Counted from the first letter of the stretch, positions 14,458 through 20,810 are shown. The stretch: DNA of 64,000 nucleotides from a virus (IMGVR_UViG_3300046170_000450:22912-86911), one strand, 5' to 3'. Notes: generated by a model not told the origin, from the sequence alone. Made by a program: numbers and translations.

Positions 14458-14880
14458 ATGCTTTGAGACCTTTGTCCAATAAATTTCTAGATTTTTTTGC
14501 TTTTGGTCGCTCTTTGGATTTGCAACACGCTTCCAAGCTGATCCGCCCCCGTTCCATATAAAAGCAAGATGTTTTGCGTTTAACTTTTCACCATTGCGTT
14601 TGATATACTTTTCATAGTGACGAAAGATTCCGATTGCGATATTGTGAGAAGTCAAGCGGTTTGACATTTGCTGATGTTTTACATTCGTGCCGTAGATACG
14701 ATTATAGTCGTCCAACATGATTGGTCTGATCTGAAGAGAGCCTAACGCTTTTTCGCTTTCGTTATAAGCAGAAGGATTGCAATTGCTTTCCACTTTTTCT
14801 AAAGCAATAATTAAATCAGTTAATGTTGCACCTTGCGCGATTGATGCGCAGATGGCGAATATTAGTATTAGTTTTTTCAT
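14452..14880 (-). CDS. secreted lysozyme / lytic transglycosylase-like protein
   Basis: Residues 1-18 form a Sec-type signal sequence (MKKLILIFAICASIAQG). The mature part has the SLT/goose-lysozyme signature: LEKVESNCNPSAYN gives the catalytic Glu-Ser pair (E31-S32), and KALGSLQIRP corresponds to the family's G-(x)2-GLMQI-x-P loop. AFIWNGGGSAW near the C-terminus is also typical. It would cleave peptidoglycan glycan strands in the periplasm. The role could be endolysin, in an SAR- or Sec-exported form, or a wall-degrading accessory enzyme. Downstream small membrane proteins are candidate lysis partners. No separate promoter is seen immediately upstream. Confidence 0.75.
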   Translation of the reverse strand: MKKLILIFAICASIAQGATLTDLIIALEKVESNCNPSAYNESEKALGSLQIRPIMLDDYNRIYGTNVKHQQMSNRLTSHNIAIGIFRHYEKYIKRNGEKLNAKHLAFIWNGGGSAWKRVANPKSDQKQKNLEIYWTKVSKHL

Positions 14881-14925
14881 AGTGTTTTTTTAAAAAACTT
14901 TCGATTTCGTTTTGAGGATGTAGGC

Positions 14926-15135
14926 TCATACAAGAAAAGTAACGTTTATCGGTTTTCCTTCTGGGTGCATTTCAGATATCCCCCTATAGTGTAAGGGAAT
15001 GTCTTCTACATAGGTCGATGCCCCGTGGTATTTTGTGCGCACGTAGCACTTAGCGTTTTGCGGCATTTCTTTTAGCTTCGCGATCACCTCCGCAACTGTA
15101 GGTGCGTCCCCGTATTTCCTGTATTTAGTTTCCAT
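14926..15135 (-). CDS. small hypothetical protein (69 aa)
   Basis: A 69-residue protein (GDAPTVAEVIAKLKEMPQNA, KCYVRTKYHGASTYVED) with the helix 'VAEVIAKLKEMPQNA' followed by strands. This pattern is seen in many small phage proteins of unknown function. It overlaps the preceding gene by 11 nt, indicating an operon. Confidence 0.6.
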   Translation of the reverse strand: METKYRKYGDAPTVAEVIAKLKEMPQNAKCYVRTKYHGASTYVEDIPLHYRGISEMHPEGKPINVTFLV

Positions 15136-15421
15136 TATTTAAAACATCGCCTTTGATACTGCCTTTGACACTTCCCCAGATATTGCCCCTAACATCTCTG
15201 TAGATATTGCCGCCGACATAGCCTCCAATAGAGCCTTTTACATTGCCTCTGATACTGCCTTCAATAGTACCCCTAACATCGCTCCATATATTACCTTCTA
15301 CAAAGCCATAAACATAGCCGTGGATATCGCCTTCGACATTCAAAACCCTAAGGTTTCCCTCGGAGTCGCGTTTGAACGAAACGAGTTTTTTGATTTCTTC
15401 TAGTGTTGGTTCTTTTTTCAT
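15125..15421 (-). CDS. tetrapeptide-repeat beta-solenoid protein (98 aa)
   Basis: After a charged helix (residues 1-25), residues about 29-95 are a nearly unbroken run of a four-residue repeat G-x-(V/I)-x (GDIHGYVYGFVEGNIW and so on). This predicts a small beta-solenoid akin to bactofilin or carbonic-anhydrase-like helices. Such folds polymerise or act as rigid spacers. It overlaps both neighbours by a few bases, so it is co-translated with them. No enzyme motif is present. Confidence 0.65.
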   Translation of the reverse strand: MKKEPTLEEIKKLVSFKRDSEGNLRVLNVEGDIHGYVYGFVEGNIWSDVRGTIEGSIRGNVKGSIGGYVGGNIYRDVRGNIWGSVKGSIKGDVLNNGN

Positions 15422-15654
15422 AGTGTTTTTTTAAAAAACTTTCGATTTCGTTTTGAGACACAGAGAACCCCGTCAGAGTATCCAATGTCCGTGGCGTATC
15501 CAGATTTTATAAATTTGCGCTCTAATTCTTGGAGCCGTAAGTGATAGTGGCACTCTTCGTAGTCTGTTGGCACATATATGCGAACGACCATTTCTAGTGG
15601 TTCGTCTGGCGTCATTCCCCACCCGATATGTTTTCTTTGAAATGTTAGCTTCAT
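15418..15654 (-). CDS. hypothetical protein (78 aa)
   Basis: Beta-rich N-terminus (GWGMTPDEPLEMVVRIYVPT), a central charged helix (HYHLRLQELERKFIKSG) and a basic C-terminus. It is first gene of an operon with the tetrapeptide-repeat gene. No family recognised. Confidence 0.55.
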   Translation of the reverse strand: MKLTFQRKHIGWGMTPDEPLEMVVRIYVPTDYEECHYHLRLQELERKFIKSGYATDIGYSDGVLCVSKRNRKFFKKTL

Positions 15655-15671
15655 AGTTTATATTGGTTTGT

Positions 15672-15699
15672 AGTATGGTTATTTTTGTTCGATTGTCAA
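15672..15699 (-). promoter_or_regulatory. sigma-70-like promoter inside the 3' end of the upstream gene
   Basis: TTGACA, 16 nt, CATACT. The -35 box encodes part of the LTIEQK end of the upstream 59-residue protein. The ATG at 15654 is 17 nt away, so the leader is short. Confidence 0.65.
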
Positions 15700-15858
15700 G
15701 CGATTTTGGAAAGTTTTTTCCATTAATTTTTGCTCGGTGCGACCATAGATTGCGCCCCAATTCTTGGCAGGGATCGCAGGGTAGAGTTTGCGTTGAGTGT
15801 TGTAGCTCGCTTGCGTGAGGTGGTCGATTACCGAATCAATTTCTTTATTTGTTATCAT
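15679..15858 (-). CDS. 59-residue protein, paralogue A
   Basis: MITNKEIDSVIDHLTQASYN, then TQRKLYPAI and a C-terminal LTIEQK. A close paralogue lies at 17660-17839, alike at both ends and different in the middle. Both end with codons that also form the -35 box of the next promoter. It looks like a small helical regulator-sized protein, but no family is recognised. Confidence 0.6.
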   Translation of the reverse strand: MITNKEIDSVIDHLTQASYNTQRKLYPAIPAKNWGAIYGRTEQKLMEKTFQNRLTIEQK

Positions 15859-15864
15859 GCTTAC

Positions 15865-15892
15865 AGTATGGGGATAAAAACGAGAAAGTCAA
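15865..15892 (-). promoter_or_regulatory. leaderless sigma-70-like promoter
   Basis: TTGACT, 16 nt, CATACT, then 6 nt to the ATG at 15858. Three A-tracts lie upstream (15893-15920). Confidence 0.75.
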
Positions 15893-15927
15893 CCCTTTTT
15901 TTAATTTTTTTAACTTTTTTTCAGTTG

Positions 15928-16006
15928 CGTAAGTCATTCACTATCAAGCACTTGCGTGGCGCGGGCGGCCCTGGCCCCGCAAGTCGTTGATATTCAAGGA
16001 CTTACA
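15928..16006. repeat. palindromic repeat element, copy 9
   Basis: The two halves are complementary over about 20 of 27 positions. The GC core is GCGGGCGGCCCTGGCCCCGC. The stop codon of the gene at 16002-16139 lies in its right end. Confidence 0.85.
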
Positions 16007-16139
16007 TGATTGCGTTTATCGCAACCCCTGAGACGGTGTCAAACATTTTTTGAAACCAGCCAATTTTGTTTGCGATGAAGTAAGTGCAAGCCGCGATTGT
16101 CAAGCAAATTGCAGTTGTTTTGTCAATTATTATTTTCAT
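16002..16139 (-). CDS. small membrane protein (45 aa)
   Basis: Residues about 8-25 are hydrophobic (TTAICLTIAACTYFIANK), forming one membrane segment with a short basic N-terminus. The rest is amphipathic (IGWFQKMFDTVSGVAINAIM). Size and layout would suit a holin-like or accessory lysis peptide, but this is only a positional guess from the lysozyme-like gene 1.2 kb downstream. Confidence 0.5.
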   Translation of the reverse strand: MKIIIDKTTAICLTIAACTYFIANKIGWFQKMFDTVSGVAINAIM

Positions 16140-16140
16140 T

Positions 16141-16290
16141 TTATTTTATTGCGTTGTCGATTTCCTCAAAGCGATGCCAAGAGCTTTCTTTGATTTGTTG
16201 AGCTTTGTCGTCGAGCTTAAGCCCGACGAACATTGCTAACCCAAGAATTAATCCAAAAAGAACAAGAGCTAAAATTTCCCAAATTTTCAT
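16141..16290 (-). CDS. small membrane protein (49 aa)
   Basis: The ATG at 16290 is preferred over a longer frame. MKIWEILALVLFGLILGLAM is a clear membrane segment, followed by a charged helix (KLDDKAQQIKESSWHRFEEI). It starts 5 nt after the preceding small membrane gene and ends 1 nt before the next, so the three are one transcript. Confidence 0.5.
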   Translation of the reverse strand: MKIWEILALVLFGLILGLAMFVGLKLDDKAQQIKESSWHRFEEIDNAIK

Positions 16291-16295
16291 TTTTT

Positions 16296-16448
16296 TTATT
16301 CTCCGATTGGGTAGCCTTGCTCTATCCAAGCTTGGCGTTGTAAGTCTTCTCTTTCAGTCTCTCGGTCGAGCGACATGATTAGAAAAGCAGTAAGGACTCC
16401 ACACATTACAAGTAGGCAGAGGGCGAGGGTTTTTGTTTCGTTGTCCAT
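16296..16448 (-). CDS. small membrane protein (50 aa)
   Basis: A hydrophobic stretch (LALCLLVMCGVLTAFLIM) is followed by a charged C-terminal helix (LDRETEREDLQRQAWIEQ). It is first of three consecutive mini membrane proteins. Its ATG lies 5 nt after the stop of the 85-residue gene, so it is probably transcribed from that gene's promoter. Confidence 0.5.
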   Translation of the reverse strand: MDNETKTLALCLLVMCGVLTAFLIMSLDRETEREDLQRQAWIEQGYPIGE

Positions 16449-16453
16449 TAGTA

Positions 16454-16711
16454 TTATTTTGATTGGTGGTATTCAGCCATATATTGAACGCTTCTTTCAA
16501 GCTTGTCAAGTATATCTTGAGGGTTAATTCCTTCAGCGATCTTGAGGTTGTTAAGAATCTCTACGTCGCTAGCACGACCGCCGAGTTCACGACCGAAGCC
16601 ATAGCGACCATCTGTAAAAGAACAGCGACCATAAGTGATATCAGTCAAAACCATAGGCTTGTTGTCAACGATGTAAGCCTTACCGAGTGTGAGTGTGTTT
16701 AGTGTTTCCAT
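16454..16711 (-). CDS. hypothetical protein (85 aa)
   Basis: A beta-rich N-terminal half (LTLGKAYIVDNKPMVLTDIT, YGRCSFTDGRYGFGREL) and a helical C-terminus (PQDILDKLERSVQYMAEYHQ). The first half could be a small SH3-like barrel. It has a strong leaderless promoter and heads a transcript with three mini membrane proteins. Confidence 0.55.
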   Translation of the reverse strand: METLNTLTLGKAYIVDNKPMVLTDITYGRCSFTDGRYGFGRELGGRASDVEILNNLKIAEGINPQDILDKLERSVQYMAEYHQSK

Positions 16712-16718
16712 GATTAAC

Positions 16719-16746
16719 AGTATGTTTATTTTTGTGTGATTGTCAA
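16719..16746 (-). promoter_or_regulatory. leaderless sigma-70-like promoter
   Basis: TTGACA, 16 nt, CATACT, then 7 nt to the ATG at 16711. About 50 bp around it match the 3' end and promoter of paralogue A (15672-15720), as if left from a lost third copy. Confidence 0.75.
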
Positions 16747-16774
16747 GCGATTTTGGAAAGTTTTTTGAGAATTA

Positions 16775-16918
16775 TTAAAGATCCAAAAGAAGCGTTTCCC
16801 AAGTATCAAGCTCGGCGGCGTGGAACTCTGCCTTGTCAAGATCATTCTTTTCAAGTGCTTTTTCGTAACGAGCCTTGTGCAGGGCAATTTTCTTTTGTAT
16901 GGATTCTTTTTTAAGCAT
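16775..16918 (-). CDS. small helical protein (47 aa)
   Basis: A 47-residue charged protein, almost wholly helical with heptad-like spacing (KKIALHKARYEKALEKNDLD, KAEFHAAELDTWETLLLDL). A coiled-coil dimer is likely. Function unknown. Single-gene unit with its own promoter. Confidence 0.55.
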   Translation of the reverse strand: MLKKESIQKKIALHKARYEKALEKNDLDKAEFHAAELDTWETLLLDL

Positions 16919-16924
16919 GATTAC

Positions 16925-16952
16925 AGTATGGTTAAAAGTAGTGGAAAGTCAA
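16925..16952 (-). promoter_or_regulatory. leaderless sigma-70-like promoter
   Basis: TTGACT, 16 nt, CATACT, then 6 nt to the ATG at 16918. Confidence 0.75.
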
Positions 16953-17017
16953 GCGGTTTTTTTAAAAAAAGTAAAAAAAAGTTTTTTTAAATTGGCACGG
17001 AGTTTGAACAGCGGTTT

Positions 17018-17096
17018 CGTAAGTGCTTGATTACCAAGGACTTGCGCGGCGCGGGGGGCCGCAGGCTCGCAAGTCGCTGATATTCAACGACTTACG
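17018..17096. repeat. palindromic repeat element, copy 10
   Basis: The rightmost copy. The halves are TTGATTACCAAG and CTGATATTCAAC; the core is GCGCGGGGGGCCGC. It lies just past the stop of the gene at 17104-17286. A TTGGCACG-N4-TTGA string precedes it. Confidence 0.85.
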
Positions 17097-17103
17097 AAGT
17101 TGG

Positions 17104-17286
17104 CTAAGGGTTCTGGTCGACGACTTCGTCGCCGCACCAGATCATCCAATCTTGACAAGGGCGGGCGAACTCGTAAGCCGCATCAAGACCTCGGCGAGAC
17201 TTCGGAAAGTCGCGAACTTGTTCAAGCATTTCGCCTGAGTTAGAAAAATCTGCGGTAGTGACTGTGTATTTTTTATTGTTTATCAT
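17104..17286 (-). CDS. small hypothetical protein (60 aa)
   Basis: A 60-residue protein (TVTTADFSNSGEMLEQVRDF, RGLDAAYEFARPCQDWMIWC, GDEVVDQNP) with the 'A..FARP..D.......V' look of small plasmid/phage alpha-beta proteins. Its own promoter (-10 TATTGT) gives a leaderless transcript. No family assigned. Confidence 0.55.
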   Translation of the reverse strand: MINNKKYTVTTADFSNSGEMLEQVRDFPKSRRGLDAAYEFARPCQDWMIWCGDEVVDQNP

Positions 17287-17293
17287 GTATACT

Positions 17294-17321
17294 ACAATAG
17301 GGATTCAAGCGGTGATGTCAA
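17294..17321 (-). promoter_or_regulatory. leaderless sigma-70-like promoter
   Basis: TTGACA, 16 nt, TATTGT, then 7 nt to the ATG at 17286. Confidence 0.6.
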
Positions 17322-17349
17322 GCTTATCGTAAACTTTTTTTAATTTTTT

Positions 17350-17508
17350 TTAACGATTCTTTAGGCGAACCATCACATCTTTATTTTCTTCAAGGGTCTG
17401 AGCGAAAAGAGCGTCGCAAAACACTCGCCATTCTTCTTCAGTGATGATGCCATCGTTGAGAGCGAACCACATCTTTTGATATTCTGCGCGTGTAATTTTA
17501 TCTTTCAT
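17350..17508 (-). CDS. small hypothetical protein (52 aa)
   Basis: The ATG at 17508 is chosen over a longer frame because the upstream gene ends 2 nt before it. The helical product (ITRAEYQKMWFALNDGIITE, EEWRVFCDALFAQTLEENKD) resembles small 'I(T/S)EEEW..FC...L' phage proteins of unknown function. Confidence 0.55.
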   Translation of the reverse strand: MKDKITRAEYQKMWFALNDGIITEEEWRVFCDALFAQTLEENKDVMVRLKNR

Positions 17509-17510
17509 AA

Positions 17511-17645
17511 TTATTTGCATTCGGATTTTTCGAGACGGACTAAGCCGCGAACTTCTAAGCAAGAAGCGATGAAGTCAGCCCAGTCATAATCCATTTCATC
17601 GAGGGCTGCCCAGTATTGGCGAGAGAAGTGCAGTTGTTCATTCAT
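17511..17645 (-). CDS. small hypothetical protein (44 aa)
   Basis: An acidic, Trp/Tyr-rich 44-residue protein (QYWAALDEMDYDWADFIASC). It heads a two-gene transcript from a leaderless promoter. No family recognised. Confidence 0.5.
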   Translation of the reverse strand: MNEQLHFSRQYWAALDEMDYDWADFIASCLEVRGLVRLEKSECK

Positions 17646-17652
17646 GTTTTAT

Positions 17653-17680
17653 AGTATGGTTATTTTTGTGCGATTGTCAA
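17653..17680 (-). promoter_or_regulatory. leaderless sigma-70-like promoter inside the upstream coding end
   Basis: TTGACA, 16 nt, CATACT, then 7 nt to the ATG at 17645. The -35 box is within the last codons of paralogue B. Confidence 0.75.
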
Positions 17681-17839
17681 CTGTTTTTGAAAATTATTTT
17701 CAAGTTTTTTAGCCACGCCCTCGCCGTAGACTTTGCCCCAGCGACCAGCTTTGATCTCTGGGTAGAGTTTGCGTTGCGTGTTGTAGCTCACTTGCGTGAG
17801 GTGGTCAATGACGTTGTCGATTTCTTTATTGCTTATCAT
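17660..17839 (-). CDS. 59-residue protein, paralogue B
   Basis: MISNKEIDNVIDHLTQVSYN, TQRKLYPEIKAGRWGKVYGE and LTIAQK at the end. It is the same length as paralogue A at 15679-15858 and closely similar in the first 27 and last 15 residues. The duplicated unit includes the downstream promoter. Role unknown. Confidence 0.6.
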   Translation of the reverse strand: MISNKEIDNVIDHLTQVSYNTQRKLYPEIKAGRWGKVYGEGVAKKLENNFQKQLTIAQK

Positions 17840-17846
17840 GTCTTAC

Positions 17847-17874
17847 AGTATGGCTAAAAGTTGGGGCTTGTCAA
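17847..17874 (-). promoter_or_regulatory. leaderless sigma-70-like promoter
   Basis: TTGACA, 16 nt, CATACT, then 7 nt to the ATG at 17839. Confidence 0.75.
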
Positions 17875-17902
17875 GCTTATCGCAAAGTTTTTTTAATTTT
17901 TT

Positions 17903-18133
17903 TTAGTAGCGACCTATGCGAGCTAGAGATTTTTCTTCGCGAAGAAAGCTCTCTTCTTTTTCTTCTTCGCTCTCGATCAACTCGTCTTGTTCCAAGTCGC
18001 CGTATTTGACGAAGAACTCGCGACCGTCATCATCGGAAACAAGCACTTGTGGATAAAAGCCGTATGCGTCAATGACGAAGACAGTTGAGTTGTCAGTTGT
18101 GAGGAGAGCGGATTTGTTTTCTATTATGTTCAT
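17903..18133 (-). CDS. small acidic hypothetical protein (76 aa)
   Basis: A beta-rich first half (ALLTTDNSTVFVIDAYGFYP, QVLVSDDDGREFFVKYGDL) is followed by a highly charged helix (ELIESEEEKEESFLREEKSL). It is the most upstream gene of the - strand accessory block and has its own promoter. No family recognised. Confidence 0.55.
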   Translation of the reverse strand: MNIIENKSALLTTDNSTVFVIDAYGFYPQVLVSDDDGREFFVKYGDLEQDELIESEEEKEESFLREEKSLARIGRY

Positions 18134-18140
18134 GCTTTAT

Positions 18141-18169
18141 AGAATGTAAAATTTCGCACACGATGTCAA
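18141..18169 (-). promoter_or_regulatory. leaderless sigma-70-like promoter
   Basis: TTGACA, 17 nt, CATTCT, then 7 nt to the ATG at 18133. Confidence 0.7.
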
Positions 18170-18337
18170 GCCCTCAGATAAAAAAAACAATTTTTTTTTT
18201 GCGATTACCCTACCCTATTGTTAAACAAATGCGTCCAGAGAAACACAGAACAAGCGGGGGGGAGGGTTTTCTAAAAGTCTCAACACATTTTCACCATAGC
18301 AAATTACTTAAGTGCGAAAAAAACCCAGACCCTATTT

Positions 18338-19465
18338 CTAAAAAGGCATTTTATTTGATTTATAAACGTTATCTCTAAACCAAAGAGGTTGCAAGTTAGT
18401 ATAGTAGTTAGTGCCACCCTTCGAAACAGGAATAATGTGGTCTATTGTCCAATACTGCCATTTATCATCACACGTAGATTTTCCATAGTTATCCCAAGTC
18501 ATACCTTCTTGAAATTGAGATTCAAGATGGCGTTTGAGTTCTTTATTTGTTAAACCTATTTCTTTTTTATAATTATCTTCTGGAGTCTTTATGAAACTTC
18601 TAAGTCTCTTTCTAACGTTTTGGTGTATTTTGTATTCTGGTTTTTGGTTTAGTTGTCGTCTTTTTTCTTTGCCTTGTGGCGAATCCCTCCATTTCTTTGA
18701 TGATTTTAGTCTACGCTTTCTATCAGCGGGGGCTTCATTTTTAAGCTTATTTTTGTTATAAGTGCTTGTACATTCTTGGCATCTATAAGAATAGTAAGTA
18801 ATGCCACTCTTAGTGTATGTTTCAAATTCCGAAAGGGGGAAAATACCACCACAGGTTTTACATATTCCTTTTTGATTTTTTTCATCAGTATATATTAATA
18901 CATGATTTTTTCCATCTGGTATGGCCCAACCCTCTTTTTCTAATTCTTTTAGTTTTGATTCTGGGATTTTTATTTTTGAAGAACTATGTCGAGTATACTT
19001 ACCTTTAGATAGTTTTTCGGCTAAAAAGTTTAACTCTTTTTTGGCGGTAAAGCAAAAATAACCATTACCTTCATAACTTAAAGGGACTTTTATTTTTTTT
19101 AATCCCAACTTAGTGAAAAACAATAATTGCCAAACTTTTTTATCTTCGATACCCTCTTGCCCAAAAAGTCCCAAGCCTCTTAAGTATGAAGCTAATTCTT
19201 TAGTGTTGTAAAAATCATTTCTATCTGCGTTTAAAACAGTTTTAAAATAATTTTTTTGAAAGATTGATGAGTATTTTTCTTTATTCAGAATCTCATAATC
19301 TAAAAATTGTCCCACCTTATTTCTCTTGATGAGTATATCATCAACATCTAAGATATCAGCGCAAATTTCTTCGACGACAATTTTCTCAATTAATTTGGAA
19401 CCTATTTTGATTTCAACAGAGTGAAAATCATCGCATTCAACTAAACTACATTTACAATAACCCAT
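18338..19465 (-). CDS. HNH endonuclease
   Basis: A 375-residue protein with a C-terminal HNH domain. The WTIDHIIPVSKGGTNYYTNL segment gives the DH...H-like beta-beta core, and LQPLWFRDNVYKSNKM supplies the distal Asn and Lys. A zinc knuckle lies upstream (CKTCGG ... CQEC). Residues about 230-330 are very basic and likely bind DNA. The N-terminal 200 residues match nothing I recognise. It is probably a homing-type endonuclease that arrived with the tRNA region, since it sits beside a tRNA gene. About 200 bp upstream of the accessory block (18134-18337) holds no gene. Confidence 0.8.
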   Translation of the reverse strand: MGYCKCSLVECDDFHSVEIKIGSKLIEKIVVEEICADILDVDDILIKRNKVGQFLDYEILNKEKYSSIFQKNYFKTVLNADRNDFYNTKELASYLRGLGLFGQEGIEDKKVWQLLFFTKLGLKKIKVPLSYEGNGYFCFTAKKELNFLAEKLSKGKYTRHSSSKIKIPESKLKELEKEGWAIPDGKNHVLIYTDEKNQKGICKTCGGIFPLSEFETYTKSGITYYSYRCQECTSTYNKNKLKNEAPADRKRRLKSSKKWRDSPQGKEKRRQLNQKPEYKIHQNVRKRLRSFIKTPEDNYKKEIGLTNKELKRHLESQFQEGMTWDNYGKSTCDDKWQYWTIDHIIPVSKGGTNYYTNLQPLWFRDNVYKSNKMPF

Positions 19466-19501
19466 AATATATTTTTATTCATTTCAGTTTATTTTTAAAA
19501 T

Positions 19502-19576
19502 TGGTACTCCGACCAGGATTCGAACCTGGAACGCAAGATTAGAAGTCATGTGTTATATCCCTTTAACTATCGGAGC
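19502..19576 (-). tRNA. tRNA-Arg (TCT)
   Basis: GCTCCGA/TCGGAGT acceptor, loop CTTCTAA, T arm with GGTTCGAATCC, encoded CCA. The anticodon stem has one T-T mismatch. Its 5' end overlaps the stop codon of the next gene by 10 nt. Confidence 0.9.
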
Positions 19577-20091
19577 GTTTGTTTTTTGTGCCAGTTCAAA
19601 AAAGTGTCAATATCCGCTAATTGATTATATTCGATTTCATATCTACTTTGATCATAAGTGAAATTATTGGTTTTGGTCCCAGCTTTCTTTAAGTCAGCTA
19701 TTTTGAAAAACTTTTTTTTGGATATAATGCCGCATATCCAAACAACGCTAAAATCATTCTTGACTCTACTGAAAATATAGTAATCGGTGTCTCTATTTTT
19801 TTGCTCTTCATATAGGGTGGCACTATAATTAGACATTGGTTTGCTATTGCATCCTTGAGCTTTGGAATCTATTGTGTCTGAGTTTTTTAAAACAAAATCA
19901 ACAGAATAACCTTCGGCATAAACTATATCTGCATAAGTATTGCTAATTGCTGCTTCAGCTAGATAACCAGTTATTCTTTGTCTTTGTTTGTTTGATCTGT
20001 GAGTGCCTGTATGTCCGAACATTTCATAGAATTTTTTATTTCTTTGATTTGCTTCATCAAGCATGAATTTTGTGACTTCAACTTCTACCAT
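19567..20091 (-). CDS. possible PD-(D/E)XK nuclease
   Basis: The start at 20091 (MVEVEVTKFM) is preferred over a longer frame that would run into a promoter-like region. The arrangement GYLAEAAISN, then YSVDFVLKNSDTIDSKAQG, then DTDYYIFSRV fits the E...D...(D/E)-x-K core of PD-(D/E)XK nucleases: a helix Glu, a strand Asp, then D-S-K. Such proteins are often HNH-adjacent or restriction-like enzymes. The protein is 174 residues. Its last codons and TAG stop are shared with tRNA-Arg. Confidence 0.5.
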   Translation of the reverse strand: MVEVEVTKFMLDEANQRNKKFYEMFGHTGTHRSNKQRQRITGYLAEAAISNTYADIVYAEGYSVDFVLKNSDTIDSKAQGCNSKPMSNYSATLYEEQKNRDTDYYIFSRVKNDFSVVWICGIISKKKFFKIADLKKAGTKTNNFTYDQSRYEIEYNQLADIDTFLNWHKKQTLR

Positions 20092-20135
20092 GAGTGTGTA
20101 TACTATTAGCCCCAAAATAAAAGTCAAGCTAAAAA

Positions 20136-20210
20136 TGGTGGGCCCTGAGAATTACGATATCTCGACCTAACGATTATGAGTCGTTTGCTCTTCCTCTGAG
20201 CTAAAGGCCC
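20136..20210 (-). tRNA. tRNA with CAT anticodon (Met or Ile2), atypical T arm
   Basis: The GGGCCTT/AGGGCCC acceptor, D arm and anticodon loop CTCATAA are clear and CCA is encoded. The T arm lacks the usual GTTCGAA core (it reads GATATCGTAATTC), so the gene may be degenerate or modified. Confidence 0.7.
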
Positions 20211-20734
20211 TAAAAGTGTGAGGGAGTCGACCGCTACGCAATCCTTATCCTCATTATCAACCCCCGCCGTCGCAGAGGAATTACAAACTCAATCTAAAAC
20301 ACCAATATAAGATTTGATCAGATTCTTATACTTTTTCGCCAAAGTGTGCATCAATGATATAGGAGTCTTTCGACTCTCACGGCACATATGTCCGAATTTC
20401 GTCATTAAGAGGCATGGCAGGTCTACTTTAATAATAGTTAACCCAATAGATGACGTAGAGAAGTTACCTTGTATGACAAATGATCGATCTAACAGCATGC
20501 CGCTCAATCAACGCTTATTCCACAAGCCTCATATCTTAGCACGTTTTACACTACATTTTCGATTGCCCCCGATTGGAACGGTGGATCATTACCCAATACT
20601 TCTTCAAAAGCATTGGAACTATTAAAAAAAACGCCCCAATGGTGATCAACCCATTGCTCCCTGTTGTATTCCGCAGAATTGTTTCAGGTGAGTAACCATC
20701 ACTGCTCGTATGCAGGATAGGATATAGGACAAGA
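20211..20734. other. 520 bp between tRNA genes without a supported gene
   Basis: Short frames exist on both strands but none reads as a protein. Near 20617-20646 a - strand hairpin (CAATGG...CCATTG) followed by GGGGCG and T8 looks like an intrinsic terminator. The rest may be remnants of tRNAs or of another RNA. Confidence 0.4.
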
Positions 20735-20810
20735 TGGCAGGTTCGGCAGGATTTGAACCTGCGAATGACTGGATCAAAACCAGTTGTGTTAGGCCGCTTC
20801 ACCACGAACC
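20735..20810 (-). tRNA. tRNA-Gln (TTG)
   Basis: Loop TTTTGAT in the stem ACTGG/CCAGT, T arm GGTTCAAATCC, encoded CCA. Confidence 0.93.

Noticed and set aside
7630-17096. CRISPR array as explanation of the regular repeats
   Set aside because: Spacing is 0.4-1.6 kb and the intervals are genes, not 30-40 bp spacers; no cas genes are present.
7630-17096. Classical integron cassette array (attC sites)
   Set aside because: The folded halves recall attC, but the conserved GTTRRRY boxes are not consistently present and no integrase is visible. It is kept only as an alternative idea.
20289-20625. Short frames on both strands between the tRNA genes
   Set aside because: No ribosome site, no family pattern, and composition like non-coding tRNA spacer.
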